Part shown: piece after piece, positions 8,039 through 15,632 of the stretch
How positions within the stretch are numbered: position 1 is the first letter of the stretch
How the letters are laid out: every line of letters starts with the position of its first letter
NCBI GenBank assembly: GCA_017428325.1
Contig: JAFRRA010000005.1
Coordinates: 302,385-366,384 of the forward strand
DNA from: Bacteroidales bacterium
GTDB lineage: Bacteria; Bacteroidota; Bacteroidia; Bacteroidales; UBA932
Direction of reading: 5' to 3'
DNA: 64,000 bases
The notes under the pieces: model-generated
The model's database searches: none
Told to the model about the DNA's origin: nothing
What the model saw: only the letters and a program-made list of their open reading frames with translations
Translations under genes and position numbers: made by a program

Positions 8039-8464
8039 ATGAAACGATTGTTTTTGTTAATGGTGCTATTGTCTGTCGGGATGATGGCTATGGCACAGAA
8101 TGGTGGACAGAATAGTGAGCAGAATCCATTGGTGCAAGATTCTGAGGAACAATATTATATCTATAACTTCATTTATATATCGGGAGATATAAAGAATGAA
8201 GGATTGAAAGCGGATATAGATGACGGGAAGTCCATTGAGAGGGTGAAGGATGCAGAGGGCAAGACAATCAAGTTTAGGACACCGGCGGCGGTACTTATGT
8301 ACTTTGTGGCAGACGGATGGGAACTATATTCTAATGGAGCAACAACATCTGGATCATCGGTGAGTGGTATAGGAAGCGTTTCTTCAACTTCTTACTGGAT
8401 TATTAGAAAACGCTGCACCAAGGAAGAGATGCTTGAAGCTGCCAAGGCTGGGAGAAAAAGGTAA
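8039..8464 (+). CDS. Small exported protein of unknown function
   Basis: This 141-aa protein has a clear cleavable signal peptide (MKRLFLLMVLLSVGMMAMAQ, cut after MAQ or AMA). After an Asn/Gln-rich linker there is a compact region with the pattern FRTPAAVLMYFVADGWEL, then a Gly/Ser/Thr-rich loop and SYWIIRKR. The pattern of a helix before a Gly-Trp turn and a final strand recalls small DUF4177-like folds, but this is only a resemblance. It should be periplasmic or secreted. It starts 41 bp after the LlaJI-like gene and may be the last gene of the AT-rich block or unrelated to it. No function can be assigned. Confidence 0.75.
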   Translation: MKRLFLLMVLLSVGMMAMAQNGGQNSEQNPLVQDSEEQYYIYNFIYISGDIKNEGLKADIDDGKSIERVKDAEGKTIKFRTPAAVLMYFVADGWELYSNGATTSGSSVSGIGSVSSTSYWIIRKRCTKEEMLEAAKAGRKR

Positions 8465-8535
8465 GAGTTGGAGATATTGACATCTCTTTTGCTATTGGCA
8501 GTTTTATACTAACATTGTAACAATAGGATAAAACA

Positions 8536-9726
8536 ATGAAAGAGAAGTTGAACATCGCTGAGTTAAATAAGGACCGTGCACTTGGTTGTATGGTTGGTGG
8601 GGCAGTGGGAGATGCACTGGGCTATGCAGTGGAGTTTAAGCAATGGGCTGAGATAGAGCGTCTATATGGCCCTCGTGGGATTATTAGGTATAGTTTGTCT
8701 TCCTCTGGAAAGGCACTGATATCGGATGATACCCAGATGTCGCTTTTTACTGGGACGGGAATTCTGCTGGGGATGACACGTGCGTATATGAGGGGGATAA
8801 TGGGGAGGCTGGATACGTATTGCCCTTTTACATATCTGGATTGGCTGCATACTCAGGAATGGAAATCTCGCAGAAGTGATTGCAGTGTTCACTCATGGCT
8901 TATGGATGTTCCAGAGCTGTATTCACGAAGACATCCGGGAAATACTTGTCTGACTGCGCTTAGAGATCTGGAGGCGGGAAAGGCTGTTGTGAACGACAGT
9001 TGCGGATGCGGGGGTGTGATGAGGACTGCGCCAATTGCCATTTTGACTTATGTGCATAGGTATAAAGACGGAAAAATTGATAGCTGTGATATGGTGGCTG
9101 CCGAGGCGGCTAGGATAACTCACAAGCATCCGCTCGGATTTCTTCCGTCTGCAGTGCTGAATGACATTCTCATGCAGATAATGAGTAGGGGGGCGGATGA
9201 CGGAGACCGGCTTGGTTGCGTTGTGGAAAAGGCGGCAGAAAGGTTGCCGGGGATTTATTCTGAAGAGGACGGTAAAACATACGGGGAGCTGTGGCCGAAG
9301 GAAGTGTCGCGGCTTCAGGAGATTCTTTCTATTGCTGAAGATCTTGCCAATACAGATTTGCCGGATCATGTTGCGATAGAAAGAATTGGAGGGGGCTGGA
9401 CGGGGCACGAAGCTCTTGCTATTGCCGTTTACAGTGCGTTGAAGCATAAAGACAGTTTCGAGGATGCCATAGTGAGCGCTGTCAACCATTCGGGAGACAG
9501 TGACTCTACAGGTGCTGTCTGCGGGAACATTATTGGAACTTTGTTGGGCCGGAAAGCTATTCCGGAGTATTATACTAAAGACCTTGAGCTCTTGGATGTT
9601 ATAGAAGAGATGGGGACTGATTTGTATACCGGATGCATTATCGCTGAATATGATAGAATTGAAACTCCCGAGAAAAAGCGCTGGTATGACAAATACTGCC
9701 GATTTAGATGGGAGCCAATTGGCTGA
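8536..9726 (+). CDS. ADP-ribosylglycohydrolase family protein
   Basis: This 396-aa protein belongs to the DraG/ARH family (PF03747), binuclear metal enzymes that remove ADP-ribose from modified proteins or related N/O-glycosides. Family signatures are DRALGCMVGGAVGDALG at the N-terminus, ISDDTQMSLFT (metal-binding SDDT), GCGGVMRTAPIAI, and NHSGDSDSTGAVCGN near the C-terminus (the second metal motif, GDSDSTG). All expected metal ligands are present. It is probably cytoplasmic, with no signal peptide. It lies 71 bp after the small exported gene and 37 bp before the carbonic anhydrase. The target cannot be inferred from context, since no ADP-ribosyltransferase is nearby. Confidence 0.92.
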   Translation: MKEKLNIAELNKDRALGCMVGGAVGDALGYAVEFKQWAEIERLYGPRGIIRYSLSSSGKALISDDTQMSLFTGTGILLGMTRAYMRGIMGRLDTYCPFTYLDWLHTQEWKSRRSDCSVHSWLMDVPELYSRRHPGNTCLTALRDLEAGKAVVNDSCGCGGVMRTAPIAILTYVHRYKDGKIDSCDMVAAEAARITHKHPLGFLPSAVLNDILMQIMSRGADDGDRLGCVVEKAAERLPGIYSEEDGKTYGELWPKEVSRLQEILSIAEDLANTDLPDHVAIERIGGGWTGHEALAIAVYSALKHKDSFEDAIVSAVNHSGDSDSTGAVCGNIIGTLLGRKAIPEYYTKDLELLDVIEEMGTDLYTGCIIAEYDRIETPEKKRWYDKYCRFRWEPIG

Positions 9727-9763
9727 TGTCTGATTTTATGGTAGTTATTAAACATTATGGAGT

Positions 9764-10300
9764 ATGAGCAATATAGATAAGGTTTTGGCTTACAACAAGG
9801 AGTTTGTTGCCAGTAAGGGATATGAAAAACATCTGACAGATAAATATCCTGCTCTTCATCTTGCGGTGCTGAGCTGTATGGATACCAGGCTGAGTGTGCT
9901 GCTGCAGGAAGCGCTGGGGTTGAAGAACGGGGATGCCAAGATCATAAAGAATGCGGGGGCGGTGATTCCGTCATTGTGGGATTCGGCAATGAGGAGCCTG
10001 ATTGTGGCCGTGTATGAGCTTGGTGTTACGGAAATTATGGTGGTAGCGCATACAAGTTGCGGGGCTTGCCATATGAGCTTTGGGCATTTCAGGGAAGAGA
10101 TGGTGAAGCGTGGGATTAGTTCTGCGGCGCTTGAAAGGCAGGATGTGGATCTATCCGAGTGGCTGGAAGGATTTCATGATGTTCATTCTTCCGTTCTCAA
10201 GACTGTGGAGGTAATCAAGATGCATCCGCTGATGCCTTCAGATGTGGCTGTAAGGGGCTTTATCATTGATTCAGCTACCGGGGAGCTGACGGAAGTTTAG
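9764..10300 (+). CDS. Beta-class carbonic anhydrase
   Basis: This 178-aa protein is a beta-carbonic anhydrase that interconverts CO2 and bicarbonate. The zinc site is complete: LSCMDTRL supplies the Cys and the Asp/Arg dyad of CxDxR, and VAHTSCGAC supplies the HxxC ligands. NAGAVIPSLWDSAMRSL matches the helix between them. Its length resembles the short Bacillus YtiB-like group. There is no signal peptide, so it is cytoplasmic. It may be co-transcribed with the glycohydrolase gene 37 bp upstream. Its TAG stop overlaps the stop codon of the convergent 68-aa gene by sharing the sequence TTAG at 10297-10300. Confidence 0.92.
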   Translation: MSNIDKVLAYNKEFVASKGYEKHLTDKYPALHLAVLSCMDTRLSVLLQEALGLKNGDAKIIKNAGAVIPSLWDSAMRSLIVAVYELGVTEIMVVAHTSCGACHMSFGHFREEMVKRGISSAALERQDVDLSEWLEGFHDVHSSVLKTVEVIKMHPLMPSDVAVRGFIIDSATGELTEV

Positions 10301-10503
10301 TTATCCTTGTCGTTGAGGTTGTCCTGGCTGTCCTTTTTGTTCTGCTTGTATTTAAGACGCTCAAAGTATATTCCTGCAACCAGTGTGAGGAGAATTATGA
10401 CACTCAAAAGAATTATTTCTCCTACACTGTCTGCTGTGTTAAATATGAGGACTATTAGGAGTAAATAAACAATTACACTCGCCAGTTCTAGCAGGAATTT
10501 CAT
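10297..10503 (-). CDS. Small two-helix membrane protein
   Basis: This 68-aa protein consists of two hydrophobic segments (about residues 5-22 and 29-48) followed by a highly charged Lys/Asp/Asn-rich cytoplasmic-type tail. It has no recognisable family. A TATCTTTG -7 element lies 33 bp upstream at the right distance, which supports it being a real gene. Its TAA stop overlaps the convergent carbonic anhydrase stop by 3 bases. The function is unknown. Confidence 0.6.
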   Translation of the reverse strand: MKFLLELASVIVYLLLIVLIFNTADSVGEIILLSVIILLTLVAGIYFERLKYKQNKKDSQDNLNDKDN

Positions 10504-10536
10504 GATTCAGCCATTTTCTTTTAATCCTTCCGGGGG

Positions 10537-10544
10537 CAAAGATA
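10537..10544 (-). promoter_or_regulatory. -7 element for the 68-aa membrane protein
   Basis: The minus strand reads TATCTTTG, an exact TAnnTTTG match, 33 bp upstream of the ATG at 10503, implying a leader of about 27 nt. Confidence 0.5.
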
Positions 10545-10601
10545 TATGGTCTCGTTGACAGTTTCCGTCAAGGCGGCGAAGTGGCACTCGAAAAGATCGT
10601 G

Positions 10602-11393
10602 CTAGTAGTTACCTTCGTTCTTGGTGGTGATAGGGCCTTCGTAGTAGAGTTTCCAGATGTTGCCGTTGCTTAGGGTAACATCTATTGTGGCCTTATAGCC
10701 TATTCCGGTAGTGAGTTCAAGGCTGTAGTATCCTGTGGCGGTGATAGGCAGGGTTTCCCACATCTCGTTCCTGATGACAGGGTTGCCGTCTCTGCTGAGG
10801 TAGATGGTTATGTCATTCTCGTTGTTGTTGCGTACGGAGCAGAGGAAGCAGGAGTCATATTCATCGAGAGAAGGATTAGGCTTGGAAACGTCTATCTTCT
10901 TGCCAAGATCCTTTGCCAGAACAGTCATGCGGAAATGTTCGGTGCCGTCTGAGAAGTCAACATCGTAGTAGTTTACCACTCCAGGGGAGTCATAAATCTT
11001 GTAGCCGGTGGCTTGCTTGATAGGGTAGGATGTAAGGGTCTTGGTCATTGTCCAGTAGACTCTTACGGTAGCGGTATTCCTTACGGCTCCGCAGGTGGCA
11101 ACTAGGTTTGCAGATCCTGCTTTGACTCCGGTTACCTTGCCGTTTTCAAATGTTGCTATGTCCGGCTTGCTGGAGTTTACCTGAAGGTCTCCCGTGTTTG
11201 TTGCGTTCTCCGGAACGGTAGTAACTTTAACAGGAAGAACCTGACCGATAAATATCTCCATCTTGTTCGGGTTGAACTCGATGCCGGTTACAGGTATGTT
11301 TTTCTCGCTTTTGCTGCAGGATGAAGCCAAAGATATAGCTGCTGTCAGCGACAAAGTCAAGATGCTCTTTATGGTTAGTTTACGGGTGTTCAT
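10602..11393 (-). CDS. Lipoprotein with bacterial Ig-like (BIG2) domain
   Basis: This 263-aa protein has a signal peptide ending in a lipobox-like ASSC. A BIG2-type Ig-like domain follows at about residues 33-112: PVTGIEFNPNKMEIFIGQ, VTTVPENAT, SSKPDIATFENGKVTGVKAGSA, then a final strand ATVRVYW. The C-terminal 150 residues form a beta-rich region with no family I can name (YYDVDFSDGTEHFRM, LTTGIGYKATIDVTL). Such lipoproteins are usually surface or periplasmic and bind ligands or matrix. It starts 36 bp after the STAS gene stop and could be the distal gene of the signalling operon, but it may be independent. The role is unknown. Confidence 0.8.
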   Translation of the reverse strand: MNTRKLTIKSILTLSLTAAISLASSCSKSEKNIPVTGIEFNPNKMEIFIGQVLPVKVTTVPENATNTGDLQVNSSKPDIATFENGKVTGVKAGSANLVATCGAVRNTATVRVYWTMTKTLTSYPIKQATGYKIYDSPGVVNYYDVDFSDGTEHFRMTVLAKDLGKKIDVSKPNPSLDEYDSCFLCSVRNNNENDITIYLSRDGNPVIRNEMWETLPITATGYYSLELTTGIGYKATIDVTLSNGNIWKLYYEGPITTKNEGNY

Positions 11394-11429
11394 CGTGTTG
11401 CTGTCCAGTTAGGGCTGTTGTGCGGTTAT

Positions 11430-11732
11430 CTATCTGATTTCAAACAGGTTCAGGAATCCTGTCATCATGAATACGCTGCGGATGTCGTTGTTGATGTTCT
11501 GGACGATGACCTTGCCTTTGCGGTCTTCTGCAGCCTTTCTGATGGTAAGGAAGATCCTGAGGCCTGAACTGGAAATGTAGGTCAGCTCCTTGCAGTCTAT
11601 GATGATGGTCTTGTCGGCCTCATCCAGAAGCGGAGTAATTTCAGGATTGGCTTCCTGGGCGGCTGGGGTGTCGAGACGGCCTGTGAATTCAATGGTAATC
11701 TGGCCTTCTTCTCTGGTGACTTTTGTTTTCAT
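11430..11732 (-). CDS. STAS-domain anti-sigma factor antagonist
   Basis: This 100-aa protein is a single STAS domain of the RsbV/SpoIIAA type. The phosphorylation loop is YISSSGLRIFLTIRKAAE, with the Ser after the DCKELT strand (IIIDCKELTYISSSGLR). In partner switching a serine kinase phosphorylates this Ser and a PP2C phosphatase removes the phosphate; the dephospho form sequesters the anti-sigma kinase. I chose the ATG at 11732. An in-frame ATG at 11765 would add 11 Lys/Asn-rich residues. It lies about 50 bp after the Cache-PP2C-HATPase gene, its probable kinase and phosphatase. No sigma factor is encoded nearby, so the output of the switch is not visible. Confidence 0.9.
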   Translation of the reverse strand: MKTKVTREEGQITIEFTGRLDTPAAQEANPEITPLLDEADKTIIIDCKELTYISSSGLRIFLTIRKAAEDRKGKVIVQNINNDIRSVFMMTGFLNLFEIR

Positions 11733-11783
11733 TTGCAGTATTGTCTTTTTTTTATTCTTATTCAATATGTCAGCTTATCCTTT

Positions 11784-13976
11784 TCAGCTTATCTTCTTGA
11801 TTAGGGTAAGTATGTTCCTGTTATCCTGGCGCCTGTAGGTGACGCTGTCCATAATCTTCTTGAACATGTGGATGCCGAGTCCACCGACAGGGCGGTCTCC
11901 TGCGTTCTGGTTAATGTCCACATCAGGGACAGCGGTAGGGTCGAACGGCTTGCCGCTGTCCGTAATGGTGAAGGTGATTCCATCTTCATCTGTCTGGGCA
12001 GCAATGTCCACGGTATCTGCACCGGAATACATTATCACGTTGGTAACAGCCTCCTCCATTGCAAGATTTATGCTGGATTTGAGAGATTCAGGAATTTTTA
12101 TGTCCTCAGCGATTTTGCCGATGAACTTTTCGAGTTCGTGAATTTGGCTGATATCGTTTGAAAGGGTTATGCTATTCACTGATTTATTTTGAGTAGGGTT
12201 GTTCAGATAATGGAAGAAGAGCATCGTAAGGTCGTCGCTCTGAGGAGCGTCTTTCACGAAGTCCGCAACGGCCTTCTTGACATTGTCCAGATGATCCTGG
12301 GCCGGTTTCCTTCCTGAAAGGGTGTCTTTGAGCCTTTGGAGGCCGAACATTCCGTGGGTAGGGTTTTCTGCCTCGGTGATACCGTCTGTATAGAGGAAGA
12401 CGGCATCGTCATAATGGAGGTCCACTTCCTGGAGGGTATATGGCCGGCCCTTGATGATGCCGAGCGGAAGGTTTGGATCCACAGGCAGTTCGCTGATCTT
12501 GTCAGTGAAAACCAGAGGGGCGTTGTGGCCGGCGTTGCTGTATTGCATCTTCCCGGTCTTGAGGTCCAGGACGCAGCATATGAAGGTGACGAACATGTTG
12601 CTGTCGTTCATGTCCGCCATACTGTTGTTCATCGCGGAAACAATCTCCTTTGGATTGTCCTGATGAGAGCTGATGCTGCGGAAAAGGCTTCTGGTCACCG
12701 CCATCAGCAGGGAGGCGGGAACTCCCTTTCCGGACACGTCGCCGATGCAGAAAAAGAGCTTTTCGTCCCTGATGAAAAAGTCGTAGAGGTCTCCGCTGAC
12801 CTCCTTTGCCGGAACCAGGGCGGCTGAAAGGTCTATGTCCTTCCTTTCCGGGAACGGAGGGAATGTCTTTGGAATCATGGACATCTGTATGTCGCTGGCG
12901 ATCATCAGCTCACTTTCCATTTTCTCCTTCTTCTCCGAAATGGACTTGAATTTCAGCTGGCTCTTGGCTATGGCGTGGAATATCAGGATTAACAGCAGAA
13001 GACCAAGACCCTGCAGTATCCTTATAAGATTGTTCAGTTTCCTCAGGCCGGTAAACATCTCCCTTTCAGGAATGATGATGTTCATGGCCCATCCGGTTTT
13101 ATCTATAGGAGTATAGTAAACCATGTTCCTGGTGCCGTTGTGAGTTACCTGGATACTGCCGCTTTCCCTGTTCAGCATCGCCCTGTTGAGGGCGTTGAAA
13201 GAAGCTGTGTCATCGACTGTGGCGGCATATTCATCGATGGTTGTGTTCATTATAAGGTTGTCGTCTGGGCTTACCATAAGCCTGCCTGTGCGGCTGACAA
13301 CTGTACTGAAGGCTCCCGGATATATCTTTATGTCATTGACGAGGGCCTTGAGCCACTCTAGGTCAATGTCTGCTGTAAGGACGGCGGCTATGCGGCCATC
13401 GTTATCCTTAATAGGGACGGAATAGGTGGTCATCAGGATTTCCCCGCCGCCTGTGTCCACATATGGTTCAGACCAGTAGCCGCGGTCCATCTCGACGGGT
13501 TTGACAAACCATTCCTGAGACGGGTAGTCGTACTCTGGAGTAGCCAGGGATGTCTCTATGATTTTGCCGTTTGTTATTGCGACATAGGGCGAATACAGGG
13601 GTCTGTCTTTATAATAATTTGGCACCAGAGCTATCGTGGAGCCGGCTATGATAGGGTTGTTGTTTACTATAAGTCTTGGAATGTTGGCCAGGCTGTCCGG
13701 GACCTGGAGGCACCACTGCGCAAGCCAGACGTTGTTCCTTACAGCGCTTTCAGCCTGGTTTACCACGTTCAGGATTCCGCTTTTGATAGCGTTAAGCTGG
13801 CTCTCGGCCTTGGTTTGGGCTTCGTTCCGGATGCCTTCCTGGGCATAGTATGCCTGGATAAGGGAAATGGCCCCGAGAACAGCGACAGCTACTACGATAA
13901 GCAGAAGGCCCGTCCATCTGGACCTTCTTTTCATCGCCTTTTCCGCAATCTTCTTAGCGTGATCTCTTACATTCAT
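11784..13976 (-). CDS. Membrane sensor with fused PP2C (SpoIIE) phosphatase and HATPase serine-kinase domains
   Basis: This 730-aa protein joins both opposing enzymes of a partner switch. A TM helix at about 23-43 is followed by a double-Cache-type periplasmic sensor (about 45-310, including WFVKPVEMDRGYWSEPY and TGWAMNIIIPE) and a second TM at about 320-337. A linker helix leads to a SpoIIE/PP2C domain (about 385-590) with metal-binding SGDLYD, GDVSGKGVPASLL, TDGITEAEN and SDDLT. The C-terminal HATPase_c_2 domain (about 605-730) has the N-box EEAVTNVIMYSG, the G1 box DSGKPFD and GGLGIHM. Phosphatase and kinase residues are all present, so both activities are expected. The likely substrate is the STAS protein encoded next. 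It follows the HD hydrolase gene by 8 bp, in the same operon. Confidence 0.92.
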   Translation of the reverse strand: MNVRDHAKKIAEKAMKRRSRWTGLLLIVVAVAVLGAISLIQAYYAQEGIRNEAQTKAESQLNAIKSGILNVVNQAESAVRNNVWLAQWCLQVPDSLANIPRLIVNNNPIIAGSTIALVPNYYKDRPLYSPYVAITNGKIIETSLATPEYDYPSQEWFVKPVEMDRGYWSEPYVDTGGGEILMTTYSVPIKDNDGRIAAVLTADIDLEWLKALVNDIKIYPGAFSTVVSRTGRLMVSPDDNLIMNTTIDEYAATVDDTASFNALNRAMLNRESGSIQVTHNGTRNMVYYTPIDKTGWAMNIIIPEREMFTGLRKLNNLIRILQGLGLLLLILIFHAIAKSQLKFKSISEKKEKMESELMIASDIQMSMIPKTFPPFPERKDIDLSAALVPAKEVSGDLYDFFIRDEKLFFCIGDVSGKGVPASLLMAVTRSLFRSISSHQDNPKEIVSAMNNSMADMNDSNMFVTFICCVLDLKTGKMQYSNAGHNAPLVFTDKISELPVDPNLPLGIIKGRPYTLQEVDLHYDDAVFLYTDGITEAENPTHGMFGLQRLKDTLSGRKPAQDHLDNVKKAVADFVKDAPQSDDLTMLFFHYLNNPTQNKSVNSITLSNDISQIHELEKFIGKIAEDIKIPESLKSSINLAMEEAVTNVIMYSGADTVDIAAQTDEDGITFTITDSGKPFDPTAVPDVDINQNAGDRPVGGLGIHMFKKIMDSVTYRRQDNRNILTLIKKIS

Positions 13977-13984
13977 AATACAGA

Positions 13985-14563
13985 TTATTGCCCGAATACC
14001 TGGTTAATAAGCGCTTCGAACTCCTTGAATGCGAAAGTGTCCTGAAGTTCCCTCAGAGAATCCGCAAGGCCCCTGTAATGCCACTCGTGGTCTTTCTTGT
14101 CTTTTACGTGGAATATTTTCCAGAGTTCGTCTCCCTTTTGCGCATAGTCCCTGGCGATGGCTCTCATGTTGGAGAGCTTGTCTCCCAGCGCCACGATCTT
14201 GGTGTCGCGGGGCGCATTTGCAAGCCGGGTGATTGCGCCTTGTTTGCGCTTGTGCCAGCTCTCTTTCCCGCTTCTGCCTTTAATGCCCTTGTCGCTTTCC
14301 GCATCCACGATGGAGGCGATCCTGTCCCCGAACTCCTTACGGATCAGGTCAATGGTCACACTGGTGTCTTCCACGGTGTCGTGAAGGGCGGCGGCGGCCA
14401 GGAGTTCCTGGTCTGAAGTCATGGTGGAAACTATCTCCACGGCTTCCATCGGATGTACTATGTAAGGGAATCCCTTCCCCCTTCTCTCCGTTCCCGAATG
14501 GGCCTTGACAGCGAATATTATCGCCCTGTCCAGAAGTTCCGTGTCTAAAGGTTTGTTTGCCAT
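13985..14563 (-). CDS. HD-domain alarmone hydrolase-like protein
   Basis: This 192-aa protein is a stand-alone HD domain of the RelA/SpoT-hydrolase or MESH1-like type (HD_4). The metal and catalytic set is visible: His22 (KAHSGT), His37 (VHPMEAVEIV), His61-Asp62 with Glu65-Asp66 (LHDTVEDTSV), and Asp128 (GDKLSNMR). This is the expected site for manganese-dependent removal of the 3' pyrophosphate from (p)ppGpp. It overlaps the stop of the synthetase-domain gene by one base, so translation is probably coupled. The two may form an opposing pair, or a toxin-antitoxin pair in which this hydrolase neutralises the synthetase. The substrate remains inferred. Confidence 0.85.
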   Translation of the reverse strand: MANKPLDTELLDRAIIFAVKAHSGTERRGKGFPYIVHPMEAVEIVSTMTSDQELLAAAALHDTVEDTSVTIDLIRKEFGDRIASIVDAESDKGIKGRSGKESWHKRKQGAITRLANAPRDTKIVALGDKLSNMRAIARDYAQKGDELWKIFHVKDKKDHEWHYRGLADSLRELQDTFAFKEFEALINQVFGQ

Positions 14564-15630
14564 TACTGCTGGTTCATGAAAGGCAGGTCCTTTGCCTGTT
14601 CCACAATCATTTCAGCAACGGTCTCGTTGCTCTCTTCCTTGCCGTTCAGAAGGTCGAAGAAATAGCGGACTCCGCCTTTTCCCCAGCCTTTTTTCAGAAT
14701 GTATGCTATGCAGAGGTTCTGCGGGCCGATTGAAGAGGAGACAATGTCCAGGTCTGTGAGTCCCATCTGGTAGCAGGCAATCTGGTAAGCGCCTTCGAAG
14801 TTGTCTTTTATGATGTTGTGTATGTCTCCCAGGGTCTTGCATCCTATGCCCTTGAAAACGGCAAGGTAAGGAAGCAGGGAAACTTCCTGGATCTCAGCCT
14901 GGTTTACGGCCGCAATCTTCCTGTTAATCTGCCGGAACGGATCCAGTCCCAGGAAACTGCGGAACGAGTCTCCGTCCAGCGGGACTTCGTCCAGGTTGCC
15001 GGAAGAGACCAGTTTGTGGATCTTCCTTCTGTAGTCTGTAAGCTCGGAGCGGATCCTGCTGAATTCCTCGTCTATCAGTTCCAGCATTCCTGCCAGACGG
15101 CTCATGGAGCGCATGTATCTTTTCGGGATCTCCACTCCGGACTTGTATCCGGTGTCGTGGTCCAGGTTTGCCCAGGCGTGCTGGAGGACGGTACGCATCT
15201 GGATCTCGAACCTGTATGGGAAATCTTTCATCTTACAGACATAATGCAGGGAGAGATAGCCGAAACTGTCTATGTCGTGGAGTTTGCGCTTGTCGATGGA
15301 ATTCTCCCAGTCCACATCAAACAGTCTCTCGATTGCCGTGGCAACCTTGTCCACATCGTCTATGTAGTAGGTAATAAGGCGGACACCCAGGATATCGGTA
15401 ATGTCGGCCAGGCTCTTGTATTTGTTGCCTTTCCTTTCCAGCTTTCCTTCAAGGGAGTCTTCCGTCTTGATTCTGGACTCGATGCTCGCCAAATGGATTC
15501 CCGCCTCCTTTAAAGACTGCCTGAGAAGGGCGGCTATCTTCAGTTCCGCCTCTGCAAAAAGAGGACGTCTGTCTCTGTATTCCTGCATGATAGCCATGCA
15601 GTGAGGGTCAAGTTGAGTGGACTGGGACAT
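14563..15630 (-). CDS. RelA/SpoT synthetase-domain protein ((p)ppGpp synthetase-like)
   Basis: This 355-aa protein has a single RelA_SpoT nucleotidyltransferase domain without HD, TGS or ACT domains, as in small alarmone synthetases, but with a long C-terminal extension. Landmarks are RIKTEDSLEGKLERKG (ATP-binding basic loop), ITDILGVRLITYY, SFGYLSLHYV (with the GTP-stacking Tyr), and FEIQMRTVLQHAWANLDHDTGY (catalytic Glu and the Q/H motif). Residues about 200-355 contain a helical section and a region (LLPYLAVFKGIGCKTLGDI) I cannot assign. It would make (p)ppGpp, or, as in toxic SAS enzymes, pyrophosphorylate another acceptor. It starts 2 bp after the kinase-like gene and overlaps the hydrolase gene by one base. 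Confidence 0.88.
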   Translation of the reverse strand: MSQSTQLDPHCMAIMQEYRDRRPLFAEAELKIAALLRQSLKEAGIHLASIESRIKTEDSLEGKLERKGNKYKSLADITDILGVRLITYYIDDVDKVATAIERLFDVDWENSIDKRKLHDIDSFGYLSLHYVCKMKDFPYRFEIQMRTVLQHAWANLDHDTGYKSGVEIPKRYMRSMSRLAGMLELIDEEFSRIRSELTDYRRKIHKLVSSGNLDEVPLDGDSFRSFLGLDPFRQINRKIAAVNQAEIQEVSLLPYLAVFKGIGCKTLGDIHNIIKDNFEGAYQIACYQMGLTDLDIVSSSIGPQNLCIAYILKKGWGKGGVRYFFDLLNGKEESNETVAEMIVEQAKDLPFMNQQ

Positions 15631-15632
15631 TG

